Below are positions 20,929 through 31,992 of a stretch of DNA of 35,195 bases, one piece after another. Source of the stretch: Priapulus caudatus (Eukaryota > Priapulida > Priapulimorpha > Priapulimorphida > Priapulidae); NCBI RefSeq assembly GCF_000485595.1, contig NW_014578705.1:25561-60755 (forward strand), read 5' to 3'. The notes beneath the pieces were generated by a model. It was not told the DNA's origin. It made no database searches and worked only from the letters and a program-made list of their open reading frames with translations. Position 1 is the stretch's first letter. Each line of letters starts with the position of its first letter. The position numbers were made by a program, and so were the translations under genes.

Positions 20929-21723
20929 TTTTTAGCTCATCTGACATAGTCAGATGCAGCTTGTAGAATCGCATGATCGTCCGTGCGTCCGTCCGGTCGT
21001 CCGTCAACAGTTGGGCACAAATCTTAACCGCTCGACGTACGGTCACAATATTCGGGTCGTTGGGGGGGATCGTCAAAACGAGTTGGGATGTCGAAGCTGG
21101 GGGTCAAAGGTCAAAGGTCAAGAGGTGTAAAAGAAGGGGGAACATTCACTCCTTAACTTAAGGTATAGGGAGGAAATGCAGAATTGCGGCACAAATCTAA
21201 ACGGCTCGACCTAGGCTCGTGATAGTCGGTGTATAGCATCATGGTAGGAAAAGCCATCACTGTGCAGAAATTGGAGGTCACAGGTCAAAGGTCAATGGGC
21301 ACAGGGCAGATTTTAGACATTTTCTGAGGACATGGTCTGACGGAGCGATTGAAAAACTTTTTTGTTTCAGCGGTGACCTAGCATTTTTATGGCTTTATTG
21401 AAAGGACCATGAAATGTCCCTTCTGCTGACATCCGAAGAGTAAGTGTCGGATAACCTTTTGACCCTCAAGAGGAGGGTTAAACATGGATTTGTTGACTGT
21501 TAACAAAGGAGTGAACTGCTTTTGCTATTAGAGCCCCCTCCCCCACCCCCTCCCCCCACCCTCCATCTGCGATAGTGGGCGTGTCCTAACAATGATGTGT
21601 ACGCAACTGCGTGTCTGCATATCTGCGCCTAACAAATGTGGTACTACGCACGACTGAAATTTTACGTTTATAATCGTAGCAACAGACCTCAGATGAGCCC
21701 AGACGCTCTGCGGCTCTTGTTTG
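20929..21723 (+). mobile_element. Dispersed repeat with TAGCTCATCTGA end and DR1-type motifs
   Basis: One end has TTTTTTAGCTCATCTGACAT with a small hairpin (CATCTGAC/GTCAGATG) and CGTCCGTCCGGTCGTCCGTC. The other end has CTCAGATGAGCCCAGACGCT and CGGCTCTTGTTT. From memory, similar end pairs occur in a repeat common in bivalve and other marine invertebrate genomes. Inside are two clusters of AGGTCAAAGGTCA-type direct repeats, at 21101-21120 and 21275-21295. No transposase is encoded. Confidence 0.6.
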
Positions 21724-21827
21724 ATGTTGTAGTTTGTTTAGGCTGCTCCAAGTTCATACTGTGCCTGGTGTTTGAATGGACGGCAGCTCCGGCTTTACGA
21801 AAATGGTACTTTTAAGATTATAGTTAC

Positions 21828-22040
21828 GCACGAAGGGTCGTTGTCGTATCAGGTACTACGTATATGTACCCGAGGTAGTTTTAGGTTGTTTACTGTTTAG
21901 TATTATGTTTATATTTTTATATGAGGTATGTTTAGGGTTAGGGTACACTTCTGTAGTACAAGTCTGGTACACTTTGTGTATACATATATGCACCTCGGGT
22001 ACATATATGTAGTACCTGATACGACAACGACCCCTTCAGC
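21828..22040. mobile_element. MITE with telomere-like core and 9-bp target duplication (Mutator-like?)
   Basis: Long terminal inverted repeats start at GAAGGG(G)TCGTTGTCGTA and continue through CAGGTACTACGTATATGTAC. The core contains TTTAGGGTTAGGGT. The element is flanked by the exact 9-bp direct repeat TATAGTTAC at 21819-21827 and 22041-22049. A 9-bp duplication with long inverted repeats fits Mutator-like elements. No transposase is present. Confidence 0.85.
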
Positions 22041-22557
22041 TATAGTTACAGGTAATGGTGTATGCATGACACATTCCAGATTGATATATGCTTGAACAGC
22101 TACAGCAAATTCTAAGTAGGATCTAAAGTAATTCGATGTAACATCATTCAGCACCAATTCAAACATTTACACCAAACAATACACGAGTAATTGAATGTGG
22201 ATACAGGATGCAAATGTGCACAGCGTGTATATATGACGTTAATAAATGTGTTTGCCTGGCATTTCCTAGCACCACGCCTGTACATACACAAGTAGACCAG
22301 CAGTGAAAAATTCAGGATTTAGGTGTGTAGTAGCACTGGATTTCTGGCCTTTATACTTGCATGTTGATACATGGCAGCGTTTTCATTTGCATCGCTGGGT
22401 TCTGAATATGCAATATTGTTTAAATAGTCGCAGCTTTGGATGGATTTGTAAGGAACGAATTTATTCATATTTACATGTATTGAGCCTGAGGGATCATTTA
22501 GCATACATCCGTTGCATATACACCATGTATCCCAACAATCTAGGAGGTGGGAGAGCG

Positions 22558-22759
22558 CAGGGCCGTAGATTTTGGGACAAAATTAAAAAATAAGCTTAGC
22601 TAATAATCGTAAATAACCCTAAAGTGATTTCTTGGGTCACTTATCCATAAATGCCTTGTCTCAGACCCACCCCTACCACACTATGGACGTCGCTCATCAT
22701 TACACAGTTGTCAAGAAATTTTGCACCCCCCCCAGGAATTTGCTCAGCCTACGGCCCTG
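22558..22759. mobile_element. Possible hAT-like MITE, 202 bp
   Basis: The left end CAGGGCCGTAG and right end CTACGGCCCTG are perfect 11-bp inverted repeats of hAT type. The flanking 8-mers do not match, so target duplication is not seen. It encodes nothing. Confidence 0.5.
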
Positions 22760-23972
22760 GGGGGTTCGAGTGCGTAATTTGGAGGCGTTAGGACTTGATA
22801 CTGCTTTAAGCCGACATTGGAAATTTGTTCATTAACATTTAACGTTCCATTAAAGAAGCTAGTTCAAGCTACACGGGTTCACATAATCTGTAAATATAAC
22901 AATGAACACACCACTAGTTCCAGTGAAATGACTGTCATTTACAGCATGAATTAAATACATGAGCTATCAATGCCCACATGGTCCACCATTAACAGTCCAT
23001 TAAACTATTACGCATATATCTCAGCCAGCTAAAGACACGTTGAGAACAAGCACAAACAAGAAATAATATATTCCTTGAAGAAAAACAATGTTTGAACAAG
23101 CCCTGCAGATAACAACGCCCTCCCAGCTAACCTATCCGAGAGATATTCCATGTAGCACTTCTATGACCATTACAGTTACACGATGTTTCACATTTAAAAA
23201 ATATATTTACACCACTTTTTAAACAATTACATAGCAGGTTGAAAACATGTTTACATTATGTACAGAAACTCACTCTTAATTTTGCATCAATTCACATAAT
23301 AATCAACAAACTCCTCACTGAGTCAACTAGTATTTGACATTTGGTACATAAACCGATTCACCTAAGTAAAACACCTACACTAACCTTTTATACAGTTTAT
23401 ATTCTCCGCTTGTACAATAGCATTTAATATTAGCTATTAACATTTATATTTAAATAGCCTAAATAACGACAACTGTACGTTTTTGAATGAAATTTACAAA
23501 TCAGAAGACAGTGAACCACCTGATTATTTAATGCTGTTTGTAGTGCTAGAATGAAAGAATCCATATATCCATATATATGTTTGATTGGATACATCCATGC
23601 TCAATAGCTGATACTCATCTGTATTAAATTTTACTCGGAATAATTAACTACTCGAAAGGGTTCAACGCTATGGCCGGTATTACGTACACACATTCTGGTA
23701 AGGCTGTTCTCTCTGAACTGTAAAGCATTAGGCATGTTCTCTCTACTCCAGCAACCGTTCTCTACCATGAACTGTACAGTAATGGCTATGTTCACTCGAC
23801 TTTAACAAGTGAACAGTGCAGTAATGGCTTCTTCTTCTTCTCGGGTCACTACACAATACTACACTCGACCTAGCCGTGTGGCTATATTCATTGTTTAATT
23901 GTTCATTGTTTAACGTGGCTGCTATGTGACATGGCAGCTAGTATCTACAATCACTGTGATCCACACGCTGCG
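22760..23972. other. AT-rich convergent intergenic stretch between ASS1 and RNF141
   Basis: No gene or clear repeat is seen. Part of it should be the RNF141 3'UTR (minus strand). An ATTAAA on the minus strand (TTTAAT at 23894-23899) is a weak candidate poly(A) signal about 75 nt past the RNF141 stop. Confidence 0.5.
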
Positions 23973-26900
23973 TTAAGTCGTGCCGCTGTCCGTGATGGTC
24001 ATCATGTAGTCTCGCAACTCGTCTTGCATTTTGTGTGAATCCGGAACCTCAGTGATGACCCACGAGTCCTTGGCACTGTTCACCCGATGCCTACATATGG
24101 GGCAGGTCTTACTTGTCACGTTCCTATGAATATAAACCAAAGCTTCAGTGGAAGCTTCAGAAAGGAAGAAGCTATACGACATAGACCTGCTAAATTACAC
24201 GCCTGTGGACTTCAGGTATGTACGAAAGCACATGCAGAAAAGCAGTTGACTCAATAGCAAATACATGCCCCGCCCCCACCACCACCAAAAGCAGGGTGCA
24301 AAGATTGGAGGGCAAGGTTGAGGTCAAAGTTTCCAACGGCCACGAAGGTCCAGCTAACACACTATGCACTACAGCATTCTTGTAGCACCAACTTGGGAAG
24401 CGACTGAGGAAACCAAGGTAGCTGGTTCGTGGGGTGGTTAGTCGGTGTCTTCTGTTAATGATCCCTAAATGTTCAGAATTTTTACCCCTAGCAGAACATA
24501 GTAGGAGTTTGTTCTCCTTTGTAGTTCCAGAGTTTGGGCCGACTCCCGGAGTTTTTCCTTTAGATTTGATTTGTTAAAACTCCAGAATCCGCATCGCTTG
24601 ATGGTTGAGGGAGTGGCTATCAACTGTGTGGTTTAGGCGGTTGCCCGTCTGTTTGAGGGCGAGAAGGCATGCACGAAAGTAATGCATACGCCCAGGCTCT
24701 TTCCTGAGGAACCTGTATGCTCTGCATGTGCGGCACGTGCTGGGGGACGGGCTTCCGTATTATAAACCCGAGTCGGTCTTGTACGAGTATGCAGGCACTG
24801 ATAGCATCCAACTGAAATATAGGAGGACGCCACAGGCAACATGGGTTAATGGAAATCCAGGGCTGCATCACCGAGCAAGCTGATGGGACACCTTGATAGC
24901 CCACGTGGACCACTGTCACCGTGCCACGTAGACCAGTCGGCAGGTATCACAAGGCACTCACGTACTGTTGAGCCTGTGTACGTCGTAATATATATATATA
25001 TATCGTTATAATAAAGCCATCTATATTATACACAACGCCTTCGACCATCATTCCGTATGTTCTGTGACGACATAGGAAAACTTTCCCTTCATTAACTCTT
25101 AGCTTAACAATCATACACTGAAAGACCATACGCACACGATGGAGATGCACGTATTGACATTATTCTCACAGCCTCGTCAGGCTACGTGGTCTCTGTCACA
25201 GCCTCGTCAGGCTACGTGGTCTCTGGCGTATCGCAAGCAGACGCGTGCGCGCGTGACTCACCACTGCTCTATGCACAGCTGGCAGTAGTGATGTGTGCAG
25301 GGCAGCAGGACGTCCGGCTTGCGGTCCATACATATGCAGCACTCCTCGCCTACGTCGTCCGCCGCGCCGCCGCACGCAAGCCTGCCGACAAACATCGTAC
25401 CGTTACTAGCGCCACCTGGTGCTTGCAAACTAACCCCCCTAACGAGCTTTGCAACGTGTGCCGCAAATACCAAGTTGACGTCGCGCGATCGCTGGTTGCC
25501 GCGGTTACGACTCACTTCTGGAGAAGCACGGAAGCCTCGAGTCCGTCACAGATTCCGGAGCCGCCGGCGCACGCTCCCAGGTCATCAAAGTCCACGCTCG
25601 ACGCGGCAGAGATAGGGGGCGCCAGTGTAGCGGCGTGCTGCTTGATGACGTTGTAGAAGTTGACAAACTGTCGCAGGTTCAACAGACGACTAGACTCTAC
25701 AGTGCTGCCATTCATCTGTAGTAACCATGGCAACATCAGGTTAGGGATCCAGCAGGAGACACGTGACCACTATTAAATCACTACCGGTTCATTACCCTGT
25801 TAGGTTAGAGGGTGTGACGTGTCGGCCGACCAATCGGAGGGCCCGCAGCTCGTGCACTAACACTGACGCAATGTTTTGTGGTTGCAGTATTTAGGATGGC
25901 TATCGTGTGTGGCAATGACATGCACATGGAGATGGGTTGATGGTTACTGGTAATTTAAAACGAATCCTTTCAATGTATGGCTTCCATTGGACTGCGCGAC
26001 TGTTCTTCAGGCACAAATGTGGTGCCGGTTACTAAATTCGCGATAATTTTTTTAAACGCTGGACAACATATGACACAACTCTCATGGTGCACAGCTGAAG
26101 TACATGGCTACCTAGCTTTAATATATGCCACTCGGCCGAAAACGGTCGAAATACTATTTTTCAGCTCATGAAATTCAATTCTTAAGTATAGGATCCTATG
26201 GAGGATTTAATAGTGGTCTGTTTTCTGGAGGATCATCCGTTCTATAGGGACGGCACTACACCGAAGTATTAAACCAGGTTGTCCAGATCACAACCTGATG
26301 GAAGAAAGTGGTTGGTCTCAACAAAATTTGGTTGTCCTGAATGTTAATACCATTAACTTTGTAGGAAGGGTTCTATGCAACTGCCTTTTGCACAGGTATT
26401 TCTTAGGATTGCAGAGGATAGTGAAAATGAAATTAAACATTAAATGCAATTTTAATTAAGAAAAATATTCAGTAATTGTGGCCGTCAGCGGTGCAACATG
26501 AAAATACTGGTTGTCCACAGGACAACGACCTGGAAATGTTGGTTGTGCTGCATGAGTTTTGGTTGTCTAGGACAGCAGGATCTCCACTATTTCCACAAAG
26601 GTGTCTGTCTGCTCAAACAACTCAGGTTATCCAACCGTGAGCACACGTACCTTAACGCAGCGAATTCGTACGGTGCCTTTCCATAAAACTGAATCGTCTG
26701 TTCCGTTCTTAACGGCAAAGCAAAGCTTTTTGCCATTTGGTTCATACAGATGCAGCGTTCTGAAAAAAAGCCATATATAATGAATAGGCACAATGATTAT
26801 GCCATGTAGCCAAATTCTTGATTCTGGATACACAAACCACCTGATCTTACAATGAAAGGATTTTCACTGATGCCTTTATAATGCTCAATCTAGGAAAATT

Positions 26901-27366
26901 TATAACTGACCGATCTCAGTCTATAGTAAGCATTATTAACACTGGTGTGAACTGGCTAACGCTCCATTAGGAGTGTTCCCAACTTTGATATCATTAATGA
27001 TTAATGATTGATAATCCTAACCCTAACCCTAACTTAAATGACATTAAACCACAAACTAATATATGACCATGACCATATTTATATATATATATATGTTATT
27101 ATGACCATTAATGACATTAAAGTTGGGAACACTCCTAATGGAGTATCACCCTAGCTGTGAACTGAACTTAATCTGGATGATGTACTGCCTCAGAATTATG
27201 GTCATTACAATCTCGCGTACATTTTGTTCAGTTCTTCTACACTCCCGAGGAAGTCTTCGTATGTGAGCGTCGCTAACCGCTTCAGCGTGCCTGCATGGTG
27301 AAACAGGATCTCCTGGATGCTGGATACTGTGATCGGTTCTGCCAATGAACTGTTCACAGCTCCCAT
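23973..27366 (-). CDS. RNF141: RING finger protein 141, five exons, complete
   Basis: Probable RING-type E3 ubiquitin ligase. Exons on the minus strand: 27366-27221, 26759-26651, 25715-25516, 25381-25262 and 24123-23973. All introns are GT-AG and phases join without a break to give 241 residues (human RNF141 has 230). Conserved blocks are [51 protein letters not shown] and [11 protein letters not shown]. The C3HC4 RING is complete: C166, C169, C180, H182, C185, C188, C199 and C202, split by the last intron. The start MGAVNS keeps Gly2, so N-myristoylation is possible, as suggested for the vertebrate protein's MGQQ start. A CAG right before the ATG could also be a splice acceptor, so the 5'UTR may be split. 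Intron 1 carries a telomere-core MITE. Confidence 0.95.
25166..25225 (+). repeat. 30-bp exact tandem duplication in RNF141 intron 4
   Basis: Two head-to-tail copies of a 30-bp unit containing TCACAGCCTCGTCAGGCTAC and GTGGTCTCTG, 37 bp from the RING-exon donor. It may be a recent slippage event or an assembly duplication. Confidence 0.85.
26962..27143. mobile_element. MITE with telomere-like core in RNF141 intron 1
   Basis: Terminal inverted repeats of about 25 bp: CTCCATTAGGAGTGTTCCCA then ACTTT on the left, and AAAGTTGGGAACACTCCTAATGGAG in inverse on the right (AAAGTTGGGAACACTCCTAA then TGGAG). ATTAATGA blocks extend the pairing inward. The core reads CCTAACCCTAACCCTAAC. No coding sequence. 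Its end sequences are unrelated to the other two telomere-core elements in this window. Confidence 0.85.
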
Positions 27367-27430
27367 TACACTGCAACAAGGTGGAAGAGCAGAAACGCTG
27401 CTATTGGCCTGACGTCACAGCACCACGGCC
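27367..27430 (-). promoter_or_regulatory. Probable RNF141 promoter with adjacent CRE and CCAAT box
   Basis: Just upstream of the RNF141 start on the minus strand are a palindromic CRE, TGACGTCA (27410-27417), and a CCAAT box (ATTGG on plus, 27403-27407), two bases apart. The same pair occurs in the UQCR10/ESD interval. The transcription start is not known. Confidence 0.55.
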
Positions 27431-27607
27431 GAGTACAAACGATGCCACGATGAATGGTATGGGCAGGGGAGCAAACAAAATGAGCTGACAGGCTTTTAGC
27501 CTACCCTAACGGCTGAATTATGTATAAATAATAGTATGAATAAGATATGATAATGATGTAGTTGATATGAAATGATATGCCATTGGACACAGGCACACTG
27601 CACGGTA

Positions 27608-28274
27608 GACCAATAAATTGTGCCCTAAAATTTTTTATATTCTGATGTTATTTTATGGCCCAATAGCCTTCCATAGACAAAACCTGTGAATTTTGTTGTG
27701 CAAAATGCACGACAACCTTTTCACTATTTACGGCCGTGTTACATAGAAAATCAAAGAAATACCTAAAGCCGTCGCTTTATTAACATCTTACCTACATTAC
27801 AAAACACTTGTCATGCAGTATTCTCCTCTTTAATCACGTTTATTTTATTAAAACATCACGACATAAAAATCACGCAAACTTCGCTACAAACAAAACTGGC
27901 AATCTTGCATTGAAACGCACAACGATATTTCTCACCGGCCAATATGAAATCATCGCTGTCCAGTGCGGTTCAATGCAAGATTCCCAGTTTTGTTTGTAGC
28001 GCAGTTTGCGTGATTTTTATGTCGTGATGTTTTAATAAAATAAACGTGATTAAAGAGGAGAATACTGCATGAAAAGTGTTTTGTAATGTAGGTAAGATGT
28101 TAATAAAGCGACGGCTTTATAGGTATTTCTTTGATTTTCTATGCAACACGGCCGTAAATAGTGAAAAGGTTGCACGACAAAATTCACAGGTTTTGTCTAT
28201 GGAAGGCTATTGCCAGTATTGTGCCCTAAAATAACATCAGAATATAAATTTTTTTAGGTCACAATTTATTGGTC
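27608..28274. mobile_element. 667-bp palindromic (foldback) element with arms of about 300 bp
   Basis: Almost the whole element is one inverted repeat. The outer arm begins GACCAATAAATTGTG and the inner arm includes AAAGCCGTCGCTTTA and TTTTGTTTGTAGC. The loop is about 60 bp centred near 27940. TA flanks both ends (27606-27607 and 28275-28276), possibly a TA target duplication as in Tc1/mariner-type elements. Arms differ by scattered bases and small indels. A single outer arm occurs again at 12926-13102. It encodes no transposase. Confidence 0.88.
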
Positions 28275-28276
28275 TA

Positions 28277-29390
28277 ACTGCACAGTACACTGTACAGTAG
28301 TCAGTAGTATACCAACGCAGATTCTATTCATTCGTTTAAAAAAACGTAGGCCATTTCACCGTATAAAGTACAAATACAGGACAAGTGATAATGCTACTGA
28401 CATACTGTGGATGATTGCACCACTGATTCAGGAATGTGGTTTTTGGATTCAGACGATTTTACTGATCACTGTAACACTGTGACTGTGAGTCAAGAGGCTA
28501 TGCCATTGCATTGTCATTGATTATCGTTTATTATAATATAAATGACTGGCAGCTATTACTACATATTCGAAGTACCATACGGTCAGCGGTGATCTCAGCC
28601 AATGAAGAAAACTCGTTTAATTTTGAGGCATGCACGGATAAAATTATATAACATCGACAATGAATAACAACACGTTCACACTGCGATCTGCCACTACTCT
28701 TGTATAAACTCCATCGACGTCACGAGTCGACCAGGGGTCAACCTAGGTCAACCCATTGTATCGTATCGAACCGTATCGTATGTGTCCCACTCTGCCAATC
28801 GGGAACCCTCGGACCATTCAACAGAATAACGCTTTTCTAGGCATGACTCTTTTCTAGAGATGACTTTTTGAGAGATGACTCTTAGAGGCATGACTCTTTG
28901 CTTTTCTAGGATAACTCTTTTCTAGGCATGACGGGAAGAGTCGAATGGGTTTTCCGATTGCCCACTCTGCTTGTATTTCACAACCTAGTGGGGACACTTG
29001 TGGTTAGTATCAGGCGCGAATTTAGGCCGGTTTGCACCGGTTTCCAGAAACCGGTCACAGGCTGGGTATCTTCAGAATTGACCCTCAAAATTTACCAGAA
29101 TGCACCAAATATAGCCTAATTTTTTTTAAATTCCCCGGGGCATTTAAAAGTTCCCGTTCATACATACATAGTACAAACATGATTTAGTTACTTACGATTT
29201 AGTCGTGTCAGCAATGTAAAGAATTTATTGTTGGACAACTGAACAAATCTATCAATCTTTAGTTGAATTTCAATTATGTTTTTGATTAGATTGAAGTGTA
29301 GTCTACATTATAGAGAAATGATGCGCTAATGAGTCATAGCTTGGCCACGCCTACACGCACGCTTTTCCTTGACATCATAATGCAAGAGGC
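28277..29390. other. Gene-free stretch with a degenerate repeat
   Basis: No supported gene. At about 28830-28935 several imperfect copies of CTTTTCTAGGCATGACT occur in tandem. The rest shows no recognisable feature. Confidence 0.5.
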
Positions 29391-29811
29391 GTGTTCAACA
29401 GCGCGAACGCTCGCGTGCACTCACGTGCGCGCGCCCTCTGAACAACACTGCGCGGTCGAGCACTCGCGAGCACACGCGATCAGGCTCCCGAGACTGTTCG
29501 CGCAGCATGCGAGTTGTTTTCAAGATGGCGACGGGAAATCTGGCGAATGCAAATCTAACACTTCTGACTTCAATTTCAATCTATTTCAACTTTATTTTAT
29601 TTTTCATTTATTTATTTACCTCTAAATTCAATTCATATCAATTTAGTCTGCTAATTCGTTTAACAGTACTTGTTCGAAGACATTACAATCTCGCGATTAA
29701 AATTTGCTGAGGAAGCCGCCATCTTGGATAAAGCGAGCGCTTGTGTGTTGTTCAAGTGGCGCTGCGTTTGTGCTGCGAGCGTTTGCTGCGAGCGTTCGCG
29801 GTGTTGAACAC
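29391..29811. mobile_element. GC-rich inverted-repeat element with YY1-like motifs
   Basis: 24-bp terminal inverted repeats with one mismatch: left GTGTTCAACAGCGCGAACGC+TCGC, right the inverse ending TGTTGAACAC at 29811. Inside, AAGATGGCG (29522-29530) and GCCGCCATCTT (29715-29725) also face each other; these are YY1-type motifs usual at animal housekeeping promoters. Both ends are CpG-rich and the middle AT-rich. The right end runs straight into a strong splice donor, ACACAG|GTAAGA, at 29813/29814. It may be a mobile element, a bidirectional promoter, or an element used as one. Confidence 0.55.
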
Positions 29812-29843
29812 AGGTAAGAAACAGCAGCATATGATAGCCATAG

Positions 29844-29976
29844 CTATGGCTCTGCCATAGCGTAGTCCATATAGATATCAATATATTGTTATATAGATAT
29901 CACATATGATATCAAGAGTCTATAATAGAAAATGTTCTACTATCGACTCTTGATGATATCTATGGCGTAGTCCTAT
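29844..29976. repeat. AT-rich imperfect inverted repeat
   Basis: ATATCAAGAGTC near 29909 pairs with GACTCTTGATGATAT near 29945-29960. An outer block, GCCATAGCGTAGTCCATATAG, is partly repeated as TATGGCGTAGTCC. Probably a decayed foldback element. Confidence 0.5.
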
Positions 29977-30060
29977 CACTCTCCTAGTTACAGGTTGCGT
30001 TAGATTGCAGACAGCGTCGTTGATGTGGTTTAATTCTTCCATTCATATATGAACCTAGAG

Positions 30061-30222
30061 ATGGCAATGTCCTATGAAGATTCTTGTTTTGTTTTTAAAT
30101 GCAAGACGTGCATGATAGAATTAAAGGCTTACTTTAAAAATAAGTACACTAATGACGGGTCTGACTTGCGTAGTGGGGGAGATAAAGAAGACATAATTGT
30201 TACATTTATATCATTGCTTTGA
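30061..30222 (+). other. Small 53-residue open frame, uncertain
   Basis: ATG to TGA. The predicted peptide has one CKTC motif and is Lys/Asp-rich. It lies downstream of a donor (29813/29814) and an acceptor-like TTACAG ending at 29993, so it could be coding exon two of a small gene whose 5'UTR exon lies in the GC-rich element. No family is recognised, and an open frame this short can occur by chance. Confidence 0.15.
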
Positions 30223-31168
30223 ATATGGGGATATTAATAAAGGGGAGTCCATTAAAGACTGGAAATGTGACGATCCCAATAAGTGCTTCCGACCACGTGA
30301 GGAAATTACTAAAATATAGGAATCAAAGAATAAGATTAGCAGAAATAAATGCTGGAAGTACATGTCACGATACTATTCGGTACCATATGAGTAATATAGC
30401 GTTAGAGCCACCCGGGAAGGTTCTGAGAATCAAAACTGAAACCGACTTGTTATTCATTATCTGGTTCTGTGTGAATTGGTTGTGTTATTGAGTGGCTTGT
30501 TAAATAAATGTGTTCTGTTCATTAAAAGATATATAGTTCGTGGTATCCTGAACGCGACAGTACAAATCAATTAAAAAGACGAGATAAAAGTTTACATTCC
30601 CAGAATATCCTCGCACCTTTACCAGAACTGCGCAGTGATGTTTTGTGAAACACGAGTGGGACAACATACGATACTATACGATACAATGGCGCTTTTATCA
30701 CTTTTGAAAATGGCGTCGTGTTTGTTTTCTATTTGTTATTTCGCACCCTTTAAAGCATGTTTTCTCCCTATTTTCAGCTCTGTGACACTCGGTATGGAAA
30801 GTAGAGGGACTGAAAACATTCCATATTTATGAGGTAAGCTTTCTCTGTAGCCTTATGGTTAAGTTAGCACTAGGCAATGCATTACACCTGCTCAGGCAAT
30901 GCCAATGGTCTATCGTCAATCATGGCACCATATTTCGCTTTCGGTCAGTGATCATTAGCAAGTGTATTGACCTACTGTAATATTGTCTTAGTAGCAGTAT
31001 ACGTGTATGTACATTATGGAGCAGGAACCTCGCTCTGTTCAATGTAAAGTTTGTTAGTGTTAGAGTTGGCACTTACGGTGCTACAGATCCAGACAGTGAC
31101 AGTGTGTTTTTATTCGACCCCTCTCAATCCATCAGTCATGAAACAAGTTAGTGTAACTAGTATTAGTA

Positions 31169-31918
31169 CAGTCGACCTCGCTTAATTCGCCATCATTTTA
31201 TTCGTAGAATGACCTAATTCGTACAAAAACGTGATCCCAATATTTCTCTTCTTTATTCCCTTTAATTTCCATTGTATAATTCGTATTCTGTAATTCATAT
31301 TCATAATTCGTACAAAATTCTCTGGTCCAATTAACGTTATTCAATTAAAAATGACAAGCGTAATTCGTCGGGGATGTTTGTTTAATTATGCAAGCAACAT
31401 TTGATCTTTGAGAATACAGTAAAACTCGCATAAGTCGTCATCGTCTAACTTGTAAATTCGCATAAGTCGTCATGGAAGTCAAAGTCCCGATTCGCTCTAT
31501 TAGTAAATCCATTGGAATAGCCCCGCCTAAGTCGACATTTATAAGTCGTCATTATGTACAAGTCGACGCCCTCAGACAGGTCCCATGTAATACAAACAAC
31601 AGTAATTTCCCATCTGTACGTCGTCAAAAGAGCTGGCTGTCGCAGATATGCGCTTTTAGGTTGAACCGACGATCGCCTGTAGATCGCACAACTGAGTTTA
31701 CATGAGTTGTTGCTATGTGCACTGATTGCTTCATTCGCATTGTTTGCTTGGACGCATTGTTTCATAAATCGTTGTTTACACGAATTATCTATTTATTTTG
31801 TGGTTTCTATGGATTAAATAGAATTCGTAGAAAATACGAATTAAGTCTAATTCGTTTATTACGTAATTCGTAGAAAATGCTGTGGTTCCGTCTGATACGA
31901 ATTAAGCGAGATTGACTG
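31169..31918. mobile_element. Pogo/Tigger-like non-autonomous DNA transposon, 750 bp
   Basis: The ends CAGTCGACCTCGCTTAATTC and GAATTAAGCGAGATTGACTG are inverted repeats of pogo/Tigger type, flanked by TA on both sides (31167-31168 and 31919-31920). Many AATTCGTA motifs repeat beneath the ends. A second pogo-like end, CAGTAAAACTCGCATAAGTC, starts at about 31420 without an obvious partner, suggesting a nested, truncated insertion. No transposase is readable. Confidence 0.85.
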
Positions 31919-31992
31919 TATTACTATTAGCTTGTATCAGGAGACGTGACTAATTATCACAACATGGGATGTAACATTGATATCAACTTATG

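Noticed and set aside
24620-24919. Minus-strand 99-residue frame in RNF141 intron 4
   Set aside because: RNF141 exons 4 and 5 join in phase across this intron; the frame has no recognisable domain or splice support.
27001-27040. True interstitial telomere or chromosome end
   Set aside because: Only three CCTAAC units, enclosed by terminal inverted repeats; better explained as the core of a MITE.
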